DNA from: Prevotella sp.
GTDB taxonomy: Bacteria; Bacteroidota; Bacteroidia; Bacteroidales; Bacteroidaceae
Direction of reading: 5' to 3'
Length of the DNA stretch: 40,748 nt
Assembly (NCBI GenBank): GCA_017428055.1
Contig: JAFRRN010000015.1
Span: 1-40,748, forward strand
The number at the start of each line of letters is the position of its first letter. Position 1 is the stretch's first letter. This document shows positions 1-9,553 of the stretch, piece by piece. A model generated the notes under the pieces. That model was not told where the DNA came from and did not search any database. It worked only from the letters and a program-made list of their open reading frames with translations. The position numbers and the translations under genes were made by a program.

Positions 1-43
1 CGGACGAAAGTGGTATCTTTGTGATGACTTAATTTTCATGTTG

Positions 44-74
44 TAAAGGTACAAAAACTTTACGACATAACAAA
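44..74 (-). promoter_or_regulatory. Candidate promoter for a gene beyond the left edge
   Basis: Read on the minus strand, TTTG (71-74) is followed by a 19-nt spacer and TACCTTTA (44-51), one base off the Bacteroidetes -33/-7 form TTTG/TAnnTTTG. The -33 element lies inside the terminator stem after rplQ. The predicted start of transcription falls near 37, on an ATG (37-39) whose frame reads MKIKSSQRYHFRP to the edge. I do not recognise that peptide, and the true start may lie outside the window. Confidence 0.4.
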
Positions 75-102
75 GCCCTGGCTTGAGAAAGTCGGGGCTT
101 TG
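71..102 (-). terminator. Hairpin after rplQ, probable end of the ribosomal operon
   Basis: CAAAGCCC (71-78) and GGGCTTTG (95-102) form a perfect 8-bp stem, with further partial pairing inside (GCTT/AAGTC). It lies 88 nt beyond the rplQ stop. The downstream tract is only moderately U-rich, so termination is likely but not textbook. Confidence 0.55.
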
Positions 103-189
103 CGCAAAAAAGAGGATGTGCCTATTTTGACACACCCTCATGTAATGTATTCAGCCATAAGCACCAAGGTTATGGCACAAAACCGAATG

Positions 190-684
190 TCATTCAGCCT
201 TCTCTTCCTCAGCTGCGGGAGCCTCTGTTGCGGGTGCTTCTGTAGCGGGAGCCTCAGCCTTGGGGGCAGATGACTTGCGGCTACGACGTGTCTTCTTGAC
301 CGTCTTGGGAGTCTTAGCCATGTTGTCATCGAAGTCAACCAACTCGATGAATGCGATGGGAGCGGCATCTCCTTCGCGGAAACCCAGTTTGATAATACGG
401 GTATAGCCACCGGGGCGGTCGCCCACCTTGGGTGCTACTACCCCGTAGAGTTCCTTGAGGGCTTCCTTATTCTGTAGGTGGCGGAACACCATACGGCGAG
501 AGTGGGTGGAGTCGTCCTTGCATCGGGTGATGAGGGGTTCCACGTAAATCTTCAAGGCCTTTGCCTTGGCGAGAGTCGTAGTGATTCTTTTGTGCATAAT
601 CAGCGAAATGGCCATGTTTGCCAACATTGCCTTGCGGTGGTCTGCAGTACGACTCAGATGGTTGAATTTCTTATTGTGTCTCAT
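190..684 (-). CDS. rplQ: 50S ribosomal protein L17
   Basis: L17 binds 23S rRNA near the peptide exit tunnel of the large subunit. The protein opens [13 protein letters not shown], the family signature, and residues 1 to about 127 align with the conserved core. It is 164 aa, longer than the usual 115-130, because of a charged, low-complexity tail (about 128-164) that repeats EAPAT and ends in acidic residues. The Lys/Arg stretch [10 protein letters not shown] precedes this tail. It is the last gene of the operon, 35 nt after rpoA, as usual for the alpha operon. Confidence 0.97.
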   Translation of the reverse strand: MRHNKKFNHLSRTADHRKAMLANMAISLIMHKRITTTLAKAKALKIYVEPLITRCKDDSTHSRRMVFRHLQNKEALKELYGVVAPKVGDRPGGYTRIIKLGFREGDAAPIAFIELVDFDDNMAKTPKTVKKTRRSRKSSAPKAEAPATEAPATEAPAAEEEKAE

Positions 685-719
685 TGTTGATACATTTTAA
701 TTGAAGGAGCGTGATGTTC

Positions 720-1712
720 TTACTCCTTGTCTAATTTATACTTTGAAATGTCAGTTCCAAACGACAGATTCAGACTCTCGAGCAAATCATCAAGCTCTGA
801 AAGCGATTTCTTTCCAAAGTTGCGGAACTTCAAGAGGTCGGTCTTGTTGTATTGCACAAGGTCGCCCAATGTCTCCACGTCTGCTGCCTTGAGGCAGTTG
901 AGGGCACGCACGCTAAGGTGCATGTCGACGAGCTTGGTCTTGAGCAACTGTCTCATGTGCAACACCTCCTCGTCAAACTCCTGGTTGGTTTCCTGGTCGG
1001 GACTCTCGATGGTAATCTTCTCATCGGAGAACAACATGAAGTGATAGATGAGGATCTTGGCAGCCTCCTTCAGCGCATCCTTCGGATGGATGGAACCGTC
1101 CGTAGTCACCTCGATGACGAGCTTGTCGTAGTCGGTCTTTTGCTCGACGCGATAAGGCTCGACGGCGTATTTGACGTTACGGATGGGTGTGTAGATAGAA
1201 TCGATTGGAAGAACGTTGACATCTGTGCAATATTGGCGGTTCTCATCGGAGGGGACATATCCCCTACCCTTGTTGATAGAAAGGTCAATCTGCATAGAAG
1301 CCTTGACATCTAAATGACAAATCACCAAATCGGGGTTTAACACTTCAAATCCAGTCAGATACTTACCGATATCACCTGCCTTGAACTCGGTTGTGTTCTC
1401 GACGATGATACTAACTTTCTCATTCTCGAATTCTTCTACTACTTGCTTGAATCGAACTTGTTTGAGATTCAAAATAATGTTGGTGACATCCTCCTTCACC
1501 CCGGGAACGGACGAGAACTCATGCTCCACACCAGCAATCTTGATGGTATTGATGGCATAGCCCTCAAGTGATGAAAGAAGAATGCGGCGGAGGGCGTTAC
1601 CGATGGTTACACCGAAACCTGGCTCCAATGGACGAAACTCAAACTTGCCGAATTGGTCATTGGCCTCCAACATTACAACTTTATCAGGTTTTTGAAATGC
1701 TAATATCGCCAT
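720..1712 (-). CDS. rpoA: DNA-directed RNA polymerase subunit alpha
   Basis: This is the alpha subunit, which scaffolds RNA polymerase assembly and contacts upstream promoter DNA and activators. At 330 aa it has the normal length. The N-terminal dimerisation domain (about 1-230) contains the conserved [20 protein letters not shown] block. An acidic linker precedes the C-terminal domain (about 255-320), with its helix-hairpin-helix region [19 protein letters not shown]. It lies between rpsD and rplQ, the standard alpha-operon place, and starts 14 nt after the rpsD stop. Confidence 0.98.
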   Translation of the reverse strand: MAILAFQKPDKVVMLEANDQFGKFEFRPLEPGFGVTIGNALRRILLSSLEGYAINTIKIAGVEHEFSSVPGVKEDVTNIILNLKQVRFKQVVEEFENEKVSIIVENTTEFKAGDIGKYLTGFEVLNPDLVICHLDVKASMQIDLSINKGRGYVPSDENRQYCTDVNVLPIDSIYTPIRNVKYAVEPYRVEQKTDYDKLVIEVTTDGSIHPKDALKEAAKILIYHFMLFSDEKITIESPDQETNQEFDEEVLHMRQLLKTKLVDMHLSVRALNCLKAADVETLGDLVQYNKTDLLKFRNFGKKSLSELDDLLESLNLSFGTDISKYKLDKE

Positions 1713-1726
1713 TGATTTATGATTTA

Positions 1727-2332
1727 TTATTTAGAGTACAACTCAACGATTAACTGTTCCTTGATATTCTCAGGTATGTCTGCACGGTCGGGTTTGTGCA
1801 AGAACTTACCGCTCTTTGTCTGCTCATCCCATTCTATCCATGGGTACTTGCTGTGGTTGAAACCAGCGAGGGAGGCTTCGATGACCTCAAGCGACTTGGA
1901 CTTTTCACGCACGCCAACCACCATACCTGCCTTGACAGAGAATGAGGGGATATTGACGACCTTACCATCCACGACGATGTGCTTGTGGCCTACCAACTGG
2001 CGAGCGGCAGCACGCGTGGGAGCGATGCCAAGGCGGAACACTACATTGTCGAGACGACTCTCTAAACTCTGCAGCAACACCTCACCGGTGATGCCATCGG
2101 CCTTAGCTGCCTTCTCAAACATGTTACGGAACTGGCGCTCGAGTACACCATAAGTATACTTGGCTTTCTGCTTCTCTGCCAACATGACACCGTACTCAGA
2201 CATCTTCCTGCGGCGGTTGTTGCCATGCTGTCCAGGAGGGAAGTTTCTCTTGGACAAAACTTTGTCGGGGCCGAAGATGGGTTCACCAAATCGGCGTGCA
2301 ATCTTAGATTTCGGACCTATGTATTTAGCCAT
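1727..2332 (-). CDS. rpsD: 30S ribosomal protein S4
   Basis: S4 is a primary 16S rRNA binder that nucleates small-subunit assembly; in many bacteria it also represses the alpha operon. The protein is 201 aa. The N-terminus [18 protein letters not shown] has no cysteines, so it is the zinc-free form. The S4 RNA-binding domain is clear around residues 90-155 ([25 protein letters not shown]). It sits 31 nt downstream of rpsK and 14 nt upstream of rpoA. Confidence 0.98.
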   Translation of the reverse strand: MAKYIGPKSKIARRFGEPIFGPDKVLSKRNFPPGQHGNNRRRKMSEYGVMLAEKQKAKYTYGVLERQFRNMFEKAAKADGITGEVLLQSLESRLDNVVFRLGIAPTRAAARQLVGHKHIVVDGKVVNIPSFSVKAGMVVGVREKSKSLEVIEASLAGFNHSKYPWIEWDEQTKSGKFLHKPDRADIPENIKEQLIVELYSK

Positions 2333-2363
2333 AATAAATGAAATAAATTCTCTGTGTTAAATA

Positions 2364-2753
2364 TTATACTTTACGACGCTTGGGTGGGCGGCAGCCATTG
2401 TGTGGAAGAGGTGTCACGTCGACAATCTCAATCACCTCGATGCCAGCTCCATGTACGGCACGGATGGCAGACTCGCGGCCATTGCCCGGACCCTTGACGT
2501 ATGCTTTCACCTTGCGGAGACCGAGGTCGAATGCCACCTTGGCGCAATCCTCTCCTGCCATCTGGGCAGCATAGGGAGTGTTCTTCTTAGAGCCTCGGAA
2601 GCCCATCTTGCCGGCTGACGACCAAGAAATGACCTGTCCATCACTATTGGCCAGCGTAACGATGATATTATTGAACGAGCTGTGTACGTGGAGTTGGCCG
2701 ATGGCATCTACCCTCACGTTTCTTTTCTTTGATGTTGCTTGTTTCTTTGCCAT
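2364..2753 (-). CDS. rpsK: 30S ribosomal protein S11
   Basis: S11 is a platform protein of the 30S subunit beside the E-site mRNA path. At 129 aa it is full length. It has the conserved central block [22 protein letters not shown] and the C-terminal segment [18 protein letters not shown] typical of the family. It lies between rpsM and rpsD with gaps of 21 and 31 nt. A purine-rich AGGAGGAC stretch lies just upstream of the ATG, one of the few Shine-Dalgarno-like sites in the operon. Confidence 0.98.
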   Translation of the reverse strand: MAKKQATSKKRNVRVDAIGQLHVHSSFNNIIVTLANSDGQVISWSSAGKMGFRGSKKNTPYAAQMAGEDCAKVAFDLGLRKVKAYVKGPGNGRESAIRAVHGAGIEVIEIVDVTPLPHNGCRPPKRRKV

Positions 2754-2774
2754 AATGAATGTCCTCCTTAAGAA

Positions 2775-3155
2775 TTACTTAGTAGCCTTCTTCTTGTTAG
2801 CAACGGTCTTCTTCTTACCCTTACGTGTACGTGCATTGTTCTTGGTACTCTGCCCGCGGACAGGGAGACCGATACGATGCCGTACTCCTCGATAGCAACC
2901 AATATCCATCAGTCGCTTGATGTTCATCTGAACCTCTGAACGGAGGTCACCTTCCACTTTGTACTCAGCGCCGATGATTTCACGGATTTTGGCAGCCTGT
3001 TCGTCAGTCCATTCATTGACTTTCAGCTCGCGGCTTACTCCTGCCTTGTCCAATATCTTTGCTGAACTACTTCGACCTATTCCATAGATATAGGTCAATG
3101 CGATTTCGCCACGCTTGTTTTGGGGCAAATCTACTCCAACAATTCTTATTGCCAT
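2775..3155 (-). CDS. rpsM: 30S ribosomal protein S13
   Basis: S13 sits in the 30S head, contacts tRNA in the P site and forms intersubunit bridges. The 126-aa protein has the N-terminal [23 protein letters not shown]-type start and the helix-two-turn-helix core. The C-terminal [19 protein letters not shown] block and a Lys-rich extension reach to the ribosomal centre. It follows rpmJ by 26 nt, which matches the Bacteroidetes order infA-rpmJ-rpsM-rpsK. Confidence 0.98.
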   Translation of the reverse strand: MAIRIVGVDLPQNKRGEIALTYIYGIGRSSSAKILDKAGVSRELKVNEWTDEQAAKIREIIGAEYKVEGDLRSEVQMNIKRLMDIGCYRGVRHRIGLPVRGQSTKNNARTRKGKKKTVANKKKATK

Positions 3156-3181
3156 TATTACTAAAATTAAAAATAAATTGT

Positions 3182-3298
3182 TTAACCTTGACGTAACTTG
3201 TACTTAGGGTTTTTCTTGTTGATAACAAACAGACGGCCTTTTCTGCGAACGATTTGGCAGTCTGGCGTACGCTTCTTGATTGATGCTCTTGTCTTCAT
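3182..3298 (-). CDS. rpmJ: 50S ribosomal protein L36, zinc-free form
   Basis: I found this 38-aa gene by translating the gap between infA and rpsM. It begins [17 protein letters not shown] and ends NPKYKLRQG, an unmistakable L36. The zinc-binding form carries three Cys and a His; here only one Cys (residue 14) remains and the other ligand positions are Asp, Asn or Tyr. So this is the C-minus, zinc-independent type. It sits 11 nt after infA and 26 nt before rpsM. L36 binds 23S rRNA late in assembly. Confidence 0.96.
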   Translation of the reverse strand: MKTRASIKKRTPDCQIVRRKGRLFVINKKNPKYKLRQG

Positions 3299-3309
3299 AT
3301 CTGAAATAG

Positions 3310-3528
3310 TTATTTGTATCTAAACACGATCCTACCCTTTGTGAGGTCGTAAGGACTGATTTCCACCTTCACCTTATCGCCTGGGAGGATTTTAATGTAG
3401 TGCATTCGCATCTTACCAGAGATGTGTGCAATGATTTGCACTCCATTTTCAAGTTCTACTCGGAACATGGCATTGGAAAGACTCTCAATGATGGTTCCGT
3501 CTTGTTCGATAGCGGATTGTTTTGCCAT
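3310..3528 (-). CDS. infA: Translation initiation factor IF-1
   Basis: IF-1 occupies the ribosomal A site during initiation and helps IF-2 and IF-3 select initiator tRNA. The protein is 72 aa, the standard length, and is a single OB fold. It contains the conserved [19 protein letters not shown] and the [17 protein letters not shown] region, and ends GRIVFRYK. It lies 4 nt after map, as in other Bacteroidetes, where map-infA-rpmJ follow secY. Confidence 0.98.
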   Translation of the reverse strand: MAKQSAIEQDGTIIESLSNAMFRVELENGVQIIAHISGKMRMHYIKILPGDKVKVEISPYDLTKGRIVFRYK

Positions 3529-3532
3529 AAAA

Positions 3533-4333
3533 TCAGTAAAGTTCTCCTTCTTGTTTCTCTATTTCTTCAAACGATGATAAAATCTCAGCCTTTCCCTTGC
3601 GGATGGCTATGGTATGCTCAAAGTGTGCCGCTGGCTTCCCATCGCGGGTACGGACGCTCCATTTGTCATCATCCAGCCATATCTGTCGGTCGCCCATGGT
3701 AATCATCGGTTCGATGGCAACACACATACTTGACTTGAGCAACGCACCGTTCCCTCGCTTGCCATAATTAGGCACTTGCGGGTCTTCGTGCATCTTTCTG
3801 CCTATGCCATGTCCCGTTAACTCCCTAACGACTCCGTACCCATGACTTTCGCAAAAGTCTTGGACTGCACATCCGATATCGCCTACCCTCTTGCCATGCA
3901 CGGCTTGCTCAATACCTAAATAAAGAGACTCTTTAGTCACCTTTAGCAGCTTGCGGACTTCTTGGGACACTTCACCCACACAAAACGTGTAACATGAATC
4001 GCCATTGAAGCCATTGAGCAGAGTGCCGCAGTCGATGGAGATGATGTCCCCCTCCTTCAGAACGGTTTGGGAACTGGGAACACCATGTACCACTACATCA
4101 TTGACTGACGTACAGATGCTTGCGGGGAATGGTGAACCGTATGGGTTGGGGAAATTCTTGAACGTAGGCACTGCACCATGGTCCCTAATGAATTCCTCGG
4201 CTATTCCATCAAGTTGGAGTGTTGTCACCCCAGGCTTTATGTGGTGCGCCAATTCAGCCAACGTCTGAGCGACAAGTTGGTTGGCTTGGCGCATCAATTC
4301 AATCTCATCCTCTGTCTTCAGAAATATCTTCAT
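3533..4333 (-). CDS. map: Methionine aminopeptidase, type I
   Basis: This metalloenzyme removes the initiator methionine from nascent proteins in the cytosol. The 266-aa protein is a type I pita-bread fold without an N-terminal extension. The metal and substrate ligands are visible: the His in VVHGVPSSQ, Asp in IISIDCGT, Asp in NGDSCYT, His in [12 protein letters not shown], Glu in VAIEPMI and Glu in HFEHTIAI. It is placed between secY (14 nt gap) and infA (4 nt gap), coupling protein maturation to ribosome production. Confidence 0.97.
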   Translation of the reverse strand: MKIFLKTEDEIELMRQANQLVAQTLAELAHHIKPGVTTLQLDGIAEEFIRDHGAVPTFKNFPNPYGSPFPASICTSVNDVVVHGVPSSQTVLKEGDIISIDCGTLLNGFNGDSCYTFCVGEVSQEVRKLLKVTKESLYLGIEQAVHGKRVGDIGCAVQDFCESHGYGVVRELTGHGIGRKMHEDPQVPNYGKRGNGALLKSSMCVAIEPMITMGDRQIWLDDDKWSVRTRDGKPAAHFEHTIAIRKGKAEILSSFEEIEKQEGELY

Positions 4334-4347
4334 CCGGCAAGAATGGT

Positions 4348-5685
4348 TTAATAGGCAGACACCCCACCATTGCGTGTGCGACCGGAATTGAGGAGTCCAT
4401 CGTAATGGCGCATCATCAAGTGACTCTCGATCTGCTGGAGTGTGTCAATGACAACACCCACAAGAATCAAAAGAGACGTTCCTCCGAAGAACTGCGAGAA
4501 AGCCTGTTGCACGTCGAGCAGACCTGCCAGTGCCGGCATAATGGCAATGAAGGCGATGAACAACGATCCAGGCAACGTGATACGCGACATGATTGTGTCG
4601 ATAAACTCCGCCGTGTCCTTACCGGGCTTTACCCCCGGGATGAATCCATTGTTACGTTTCATGTCCTCCGCCATCTGCGTGGGGTTCAATGTAATTGCCG
4701 TATAGAAATATGTGAAAAGGATAATCAAGATCACATATATTATATTATAGAGCAAACTACGGTTGTCGAGCAACGAGCGAACCAACCAACTGGCATTATC
4801 TGACTGATACTGTACAATCGCCAAGGGGATGAACATCAATGCCTGGGCAAAGATGATAGGCATCACATTGGCAGCAAACAGTTTCAAGGGGATGTACTGA
4901 CGGGCACCACCATATTGCCTGTTTCCCACAAGACGCTTGGCATACTGCACGGGCACCTTGCGCACACCCTGCACGAGTAGGATGGCAGCACACACCACTG
5001 CATACAGTATCAGGATCTCAATGATGAACATGACAAGTCCACCACCAGAGATGGCAGTGAAACGCGATGTCACCTCCTGGATGAAAGCCTGTGGCAAGCG
5101 GGCGATGATACCAATCATGATGATGAGCGAGATACCGTTACCTATGCCTTTATCCGTGATGCGCTCGCCCAACCATAGGATAAACATGCTGCCAGCTGCC
5201 AAAATAATCGTGGCAGGGAACATGAATACCGTCCATGACACACCCGTCGCCAAAGCCTGACTTGCCTGCATCTTCAAGTTCAGCAAGTAAGACGGGGCTT
5301 GGAAGAACAAGATTCCCACGGTAAGCCAACGTGTGTACCAATTGATTTTCTTACGACCGCTCTCGCCCTCGCGCTGCATCTTCTGGAAATAAGGCACGGC
5401 GACTGCAAGAAGCTGCATCACGATAGAAGCAGAGATATACGGCATGATTCCAAGCGCAAAGATAGACGCATTGGAGAACGCACCACCAGAGAACATGTCC
5501 AACAGCGACATGAGGCCGCCGGAGGTTTGCGACTGCAGTTTTGACAACATGGCCGGGTTGATGCCGGGGAGGACAACAAACGACCCAAAACGGTAAATAG
5601 CCGTAAACAGAAGAGTGATGAGGAGACGCTGGCGCAAGTCCTCAATCTTCCAACAGTTCTTCAGGTACTCTATTAACTTCTTCAT
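4348..5685 (-). CDS. secY: Protein translocase subunit SecY
   Basis: SecY is the pore-forming subunit of the Sec translocon in the inner membrane. At 445 aa it has the family length and about ten hydrophobic membrane segments. Conserved stretches include the early YRFGSFVVLPGINP (TM1/plug region), GIGNGISLIIMIGI in the middle, and the cytoplasmic loop GVRKVPVQYAKR. The C-terminal cytoplasmic tail ends RNGGVSAY. It starts 4 nt after rplO, as in the spc operon of most bacteria. Confidence 0.98.
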   Translation of the reverse strand: MKKLIEYLKNCWKIEDLRQRLLITLLFTAIYRFGSFVVLPGINPAMLSKLQSQTSGGLMSLLDMFSGGAFSNASIFALGIMPYISASIVMQLLAVAVPYFQKMQREGESGRKKINWYTRWLTVGILFFQAPSYLLNLKMQASQALATGVSWTVFMFPATIILAAGSMFILWLGERITDKGIGNGISLIIMIGIIARLPQAFIQEVTSRFTAISGGGLVMFIIEILILYAVVCAAILLVQGVRKVPVQYAKRLVGNRQYGGARQYIPLKLFAANVMPIIFAQALMFIPLAIVQYQSDNASWLVRSLLDNRSLLYNIIYVILIILFTYFYTAITLNPTQMAEDMKRNNGFIPGVKPGKDTAEFIDTIMSRITLPGSLFIAFIAIMPALAGLLDVQQAFSQFFGGTSLLILVGVVIDTLQQIESHLMMRHYDGLLNSGRTRNGGVSAY

Positions 5686-5689
5686 CTTT

Positions 5690-6136
5690 TTAGATTATTG
5701 TTGTTGTTCCGCCAACTGCCTTGATAGCCTCTTCGGCTGTCTTTGAGAAAGCATTGGCTTCTACTTCAAGTTTTGCCTTCAACTCACCCTTGCCAAGGAT
5801 TTTCACGAGGACTTTACCCTTAACGACACGAGCCTTCCTCAATTCCTCAATGCCAATCTTCGTCCATTCCTTCTTTTCAGCAAGAGCTTGCAGGGTCGAG
5901 AGGTTCACCGCAAAATATTCCTTGTGGTTGATGTTCTTGAATCCTGACTTCGGGACACGGCGTTGCAAAGGCATCTGACCACCCTCGAATCCAATCTTCC
6001 TCTTATAGCCAGAACGTGCCTTGGCTCCTTTATGTCCACGGGTTGACGTGCCACCAAGTCCAGAGCCTGTTCCGCGACCAAGACGACGGCGTGAGTGGGT
6101 TGATCCAGCTGCCGGTTTCAATGTATGTAATTTCAT
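5690..6136 (-). CDS. rplO: 50S ribosomal protein L15
   Basis: L15 binds 23S rRNA domains and is needed late in large-subunit assembly. The 148-aa protein has the Gly/Arg-rich N-terminal extension (SRRRLGRGTGSGLGGTSTRG) and the GFEGGQMPLQRRVPKSGF motif. The globular C-terminal domain ends AVGGTTTII. It lies between rpmD (21 nt gap) and secY (4 nt gap), the standard spc order. Confidence 0.98.
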   Translation of the reverse strand: MKLHTLKPAAGSTHSRRRLGRGTGSGLGGTSTRGHKGAKARSGYKRKIGFEGGQMPLQRRVPKSGFKNINHKEYFAVNLSTLQALAEKKEWTKIGIEELRKARVVKGKVLVKILGKGELKAKLEVEANAFSKTAEEAIKAVGGTTTII

Positions 6137-6157
6137 GACTGTTCTTTTAAAAGATTA

Positions 6158-6334
6158 TTATTCAACTATTGTTACCAGGTGGTGTACCTTTCTTATCATT
6201 CCACGTGTACTTGGATTGTCTTCCACTTCAACGACTTGTGAGATTTTGTGGAGACCCAGCGACTGAAGGGTGCGTTTCTGGTCAATGGGATAACCAATCT
6301 TGCTCTTAATCTGTTTGATCTTAATCTTTGCCAT
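6158..6334 (-). CDS. rpmD: 50S ribosomal protein L30
   Basis: I located this 58-aa gene by direct translation of the gap between rpsE and rplO. It begins MAKIKIKQIKSKIGYP and contains QKRTLQSLGLHKI and STRGMIRKVHHLV, the L30 signatures. The length is normal. An AGGAGGAT-type site lies just upstream of the ATG. It sits 14 nt after rpsE and 21 nt before rplO. L30 binds 5S/23S rRNA near the central protuberance. Confidence 0.97.
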   Translation of the reverse strand: MAKIKIKQIKSKIGYPIDQKRTLQSLGLHKISQVVEVEDNPSTRGMIRKVHHLVTIVE

Positions 6335-6348
6335 GGTATAATCCTCCT

Positions 6349-6864
6349 TTAACCATTAAAAACCTTGTTCATACTAATTCCACGTACACCTGCAATCGTA
6401 TAGGGATCGCGGATCTCGCTGAGGGCAGCAATGGTCGCCTTCACGAGGTTGTGCGCATTCGACGACCCTTTGGACTTGGCAATCACATCTGTGACACCTG
6501 CACTCTCAAGCACGGCACGCATAGCACCACCCGCCTTCAATCCAGTACCGGCGGCGGCAGGCTTTAAGAGAACTTGCGCTCCTCCAAAAGAATATTCAAT
6601 CTCATGGGGAATCGTACCTTTCAGCACGGGAACTTTCACGAGGTTCTTCTTGGCCGACTCCACACCTTTTGCGATGGCAGAAGTAACTTCACCGGCCTTT
6701 CCAAGCCCCCATCCAACAATTCCCTTACCATCACCGACAACGACGATGGCAGCGAATGTAAACGTACGTCCACCTTTTGTTACCTTCGTAACACGGTTGA
6801 TGGCCACCAGACGATCTTTCAGTTCAACGTCACTGTTAATCTTTACCTTATTGTTCATTGCCAT
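6349..6864 (-). CDS. rpsE: 30S ribosomal protein S5
   Basis: S5 sits at the mRNA entry site of the 30S subunit and affects decoding accuracy. The 171-aa protein has the double-stranded RNA-binding-like N-terminal domain with [20 protein letters not shown] and [13 protein letters not shown]. The C-terminal domain includes ARTKGSSN-like [17 protein letters not shown]. It is flanked by rplR (6 nt) and rpmD (14 nt). No unusual feature is seen. Confidence 0.98.
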   Translation of the reverse strand: MAMNNKVKINSDVELKDRLVAINRVTKVTKGGRTFTFAAIVVVGDGKGIVGWGLGKAGEVTSAIAKGVESAKKNLVKVPVLKGTIPHEIEYSFGGAQVLLKPAAAGTGLKAGGAMRAVLESAGVTDVIAKSKGSSNAHNLVKATIAALSEIRDPYTIAGVRGISMNKVFNG

Positions 6865-6870
6865 AATCGT

Positions 6871-7215
6871 TTAAAAGTTAAGCCCACCTTTTCGTGCGCC
6901 ATCGGCCAATTCTTTCACTCGTCCATGATACAGGTAACCGTTACGGTCGAACACCACGGCGGTGACACCGGCAGCGAGGGCATTCTGCGCCAAGAGTTCA
7001 CCCACCTTCTGGGCTTGCTCCTTCTTTGGCATTTTATCCATTTTCAAGGAAGAGGCAGATGCCAACGTGACTCCGGCATCATCATTGATGACTTGGGCAT
7101 AAATCTGCTTGTTGCTTCTGAAAACGCTCAAACGCGGACGTTCAGCGGTTCCATTCACCTTCTTACGAATTCTGTATTTTATCTTGATTCGTCTTTCAAC
7201 TTTCTTTGTTGTCAT
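6871..7215 (-). CDS. rplR: 50S ribosomal protein L18
   Basis: L18 attaches 5S rRNA to the large subunit. The 114-aa protein has the basic N-terminus ([17 protein letters not shown]), the [17 protein letters not shown] block and the C-terminal [20 protein letters not shown] motif. It follows rplF by 35 nt and precedes rpsE by 6 nt. Length and order are ordinary. Confidence 0.98.
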   Translation of the reverse strand: MTTKKVERRIKIKYRIRKKVNGTAERPRLSVFRSNKQIYAQVINDDAGVTLASASSLKMDKMPKKEQAQKVGELLAQNALAAGVTAVVFDRNGYLYHGRVKELADGARKGGLNF

Positions 7216-7250
7216 AATAATTAACCCTTTTCTTACTCATTATTTAATTA

Positions 7251-7820
7251 TTACTTAGCCGAGGCCGACTTTCCTGACTTACGACGGATAACCTCACCCT
7301 TGAACAAAATGCCCTTGCCCTTGTAAGGCTCTGGTTTACGGAAAGAACGAATCTTGGCACAAATCTGACCAAGCAACTGCTTGTCACAGCTCTCTATGAT
7401 AATCTGCGGGTTCTGGTTACGCTCAGACTTAGTCTCCACTTTGACCTCTGGGGGCAACTGGATGAAAATGGGATGAGTATAACCGAGCGCAAACTCGAGG
7501 AGATTTCCTTGGTTACTGACACGGTAGCCAACACCAACAAGTTCGAGTTCTTTCTTGAAACCTTCGCTCACGCCAACAACCATATTGTTGACCAAGGCAC
7601 GGTAAAGGCCATGGAAAGCTTGTTTTTGCTTGGTGCTCACGGAACTATTCTCATCAATGGCGAAGGTAACACGTCCATCCTCAATAGTCACATTGATGGA
7701 GGGATCAACCTTCTGGCATAGTTCGCCCTTGGGTCCTTTGACGGTAATAATACCATCCTTATCTTGTGAAACTGTCACTCCTGCGGGTATGGTAATTGGC
7801 AATTTTCCTATTCTTGACAT
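7251..7820 (-). CDS. rplF: 50S ribosomal protein L6
   Basis: L6 binds 23S rRNA near the sarcin-ricin loop. I place the start at 7820 (MSRIGKLPITIPAGV), not at the in-frame ATG 30 nt upstream. MSRIGK is the universal N-terminus, and a GGAGG site lies 9 nt before this ATG. The result is 189 aa, two repeats of the L6 fold, with the signature PEPYKGKGI near the C-terminus. It lies 14 nt after rpsH. Confidence 0.97.
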   Translation of the reverse strand: MSRIGKLPITIPAGVTVSQDKDGIITVKGPKGELCQKVDPSINVTIEDGRVTFAIDENSSVSTKQKQAFHGLYRALVNNMVVGVSEGFKKELELVGVGYRVSNQGNLLEFALGYTHPIFIQLPPEVKVETKSERNQNPQIIIESCDKQLLGQICAKIRSFRKPEPYKGKGILFKGEVIRRKSGKSASAK

Positions 7821-7834
7821 ATCAAATCCTCCAA

Positions 7835-8230
7835 TTAATAGACATAGCAAAGGACTTCGCCGCCAATTTTCAGGTCGGAGGCTTCCTTGTTTGTCATAAC
7901 ACCTTGAGACGTGGACAATATCGCAATACCCAGTCCGTTAATAACTCTCGGCATATCCTTGTAACCAGTGTACTTGCGAAGACCTGGCCTTGATATGCGC
8001 TTTAAACACTTGATTGCGTTTGACTTGGTAATTGGATCATACTTCAACGCAACCTTAATAGAACCTTGTGGACCATCATCGATGAACTTGTAATTCAAGA
8101 TGTAGCCCTTCTCGAAGAGGATTTTTGTAATCTCTTTCTTCAAGTTCGACGCGGGAATCTCTACGACACGATGATGTGCCATGATTGCATTCCTGAGTCT
8201 TGTCAGATAATCTGCTATTGGGTCTGTCAT
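7835..8230 (-). CDS. rpsH: 30S ribosomal protein S8
   Basis: S8 is a primary 16S rRNA binder and, in E. coli, the spc-operon repressor. The start is placed at 8230 (MTDPIADYLTRLRNAIMAH), the family N-terminus; an in-frame ATG 36 nt upstream would add residues with no family match. The protein is 131 aa and ends with the typical TNKEASDLKIGGEVLCYVY. It is about 119 nt downstream of rpsN, one of the wider gaps of the spc section. Confidence 0.97.
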   Translation of the reverse strand: MTDPIADYLTRLRNAIMAHHRVVEIPASNLKKEITKILFEKGYILNYKFIDDGPQGSIKVALKYDPITKSNAIKCLKRISRPGLRKYTGYKDMPRVINGLGIAILSTSQGVMTNKEASDLKIGGEVLCYVY

Positions 8231-8349
8231 ATAAAAAAGTTTAATTAATCGGGGCTCCCCCGACAATATTAAAAATCTGTTTGTGAAGGTTATGGTCGAA
8301 CAATGTTAATTCTATCATACATCCGACCACGAACCTTGATAATCTCTCT

Positions 8350-8652
8350 TTACCAGCTTGCCTTCCTTACTCCCGGTATCAAGCCTGCCGATGCCATCTC
8401 GCGGAACTGAATACGTGACAGTCCGAACTGGCGCATATACCCTTTGGGACGTCCCGTGATCTTGCAACGGTTGTGCAAACGGATGGGATTAGCATTCTTA
8501 GGAATGGACTGAAGTTTACGGGCTGCTTCGTATGCCTCTGCCGGGTCATCTGTCGTGGCGATGATCTTCTTCAACGCCGCACGTTTCTCTGCATACTTGG
8601 CAACGAGCTTAGCACGTTTCACCTCACGGGCTTTCATTGATTCTTTTGCCAT
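8350..8652 (-). CDS. rpsN: 30S ribosomal protein S14, zinc-free form
   Basis: S14 lies in the 30S head near the A site. The start is set at 8652 ([16 protein letters not shown]); upstream in-frame codons from 8721 overlap rplE and have no family match. The protein is 100 aa, the long C-minus form. In [19 protein letters not shown] only one Cys remains, so no zinc site is expected, in contrast to the short 61-aa zinc form. It starts 4 nt after rplE. Confidence 0.97.
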   Translation of the reverse strand: MAKESMKAREVKRAKLVAKYAEKRAALKKIIATTDDPAEAYEAARKLQSIPKNANPIRLHNRCKITGRPKGYMRQFGLSRIQFREMASAGLIPGVRKASW

Positions 8653-8656
8653 ATCA

Positions 8657-9214
8657 TTAATCGTTATTTGCGTTCTTGAAAGGAAGGCCAAAAGCCTTGA
8701 GCAGGGCAAAACCCTCCTCATCTGTCTTGGCAGATGTAACGAAAGTGATGTTCATGCCCTGGATACGGTCAATCTGGTCGAGGTTGATCTCCGGGAAGAT
8801 GATTTGCTCTTGAATACCGAGAGTGTAGTTGCCATGTCCATCAAGCTTAGTCTCGATACCTTTGAAGTCGCGGATACGGGGCAATGCCACACGCACGAGC
8901 TTCTCAAGGAATTCGTACATACGCTCGCGGCGCAAGGTGACCATCACACCAATGGGCATCTTCTTACGAACCTTGAAGTTGGCGATGTCCTTCTTCGAAT
9001 AGGTGGCAACGGCCTTCTGTCCACAGATAGCAGTCACCTCGTTGACGGCAACGTCAATAATCTTCTTGTCCTGCGTGGCGTCACCAAGACCTTGGTTGAC
9101 AACAATCTTCTTCAACACAGGAATCTGCATCTTGGAAGAATAGTTAAACTGCTTCAGCAGGGCAGGGGCGATTTTCTCCTTGTATTCTTTCTTTAACTGC
9201 GCTGTATTACTCAT
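8657..9214 (-). CDS. rplE: 50S ribosomal protein L5
   Basis: L5 binds 5S rRNA and contacts P-site tRNA. The 185-aa protein has the conserved [11 protein letters not shown], the block [20 protein letters not shown] and the C-terminal [15 protein letters not shown]. Its ATG overlaps the rplX stop by one base (TAATG), so translation is probably coupled. Confidence 0.98.
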   Translation of the reverse strand: MSNTAQLKKEYKEKIAPALLKQFNYSSKMQIPVLKKIVVNQGLGDATQDKKIIDVAVNEVTAICGQKAVATYSKKDIANFKVRKKMPIGVMVTLRRERMYEFLEKLVRVALPRIRDFKGIETKLDGHGNYTLGIQEQIIFPEINLDQIDRIQGMNITFVTSAKTDEEGFALLKAFGLPFKNANND

Positions 9215-9531
9215 TACTTAATCTCCTCTCCTGATTTTTTAGCGATGCGAGTAACATTCTTTCCCTCACGCTTGATGGCGATACGGGTGGGCTTACCGCT
9301 CTTGGGGTCAATCAAACTTAAATTTGAAATATGAATAGGAGCCTCTTGCTTGATGAATCCACCTTGTGGGTGCTTGGCAGAGGGTTTAGCGCTCTTGGTG
9401 ACAATATGGACTCCCTCTACAATGGCGCGGTTCTCCTTAACAATCACCTTCAGCACTTTCCCAGTCTTGCCCTTGTCATTTCCAGCAAGAACAATGACCC
9501 TGTCGTCTTTTCTAATATGAATCTTATTCAT
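9214..9531 (-). CDS. rplX: 50S ribosomal protein L24
   Basis: L24 is an assembly initiator of the 50S subunit. The 105-aa protein carries a KOW motif near the N-terminus ([21 protein letters not shown]) followed by the family block [21 protein letters not shown]. It lies 22 nt after rplN and overlaps the start of rplE by one base. Confidence 0.98.
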   Translation of the reverse strand: MNKIHIRKDDRVIVLAGNDKGKTGKVLKVIVKENRAIVEGVHIVTKSAKPSAKHPQGGFIKQEAPIHISNLSLIDPKSGKPTRIAIKREGKNVTRIAKKSGEEIK

Positions 9532-9553
9532 TTCCTCTTTACATTATTAATCA

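Noticed and set aside
14-21. TATCTTTG on the plus strand as a promoter
   Set aside because: No TTTG at the proper distance inside the window and no plus-strand gene downstream.
138-410. 90-codon minus-strand frame overlapping rplQ
   Set aside because: It is out of frame with rplQ, whose identity is certain; the translation is low-complexity.
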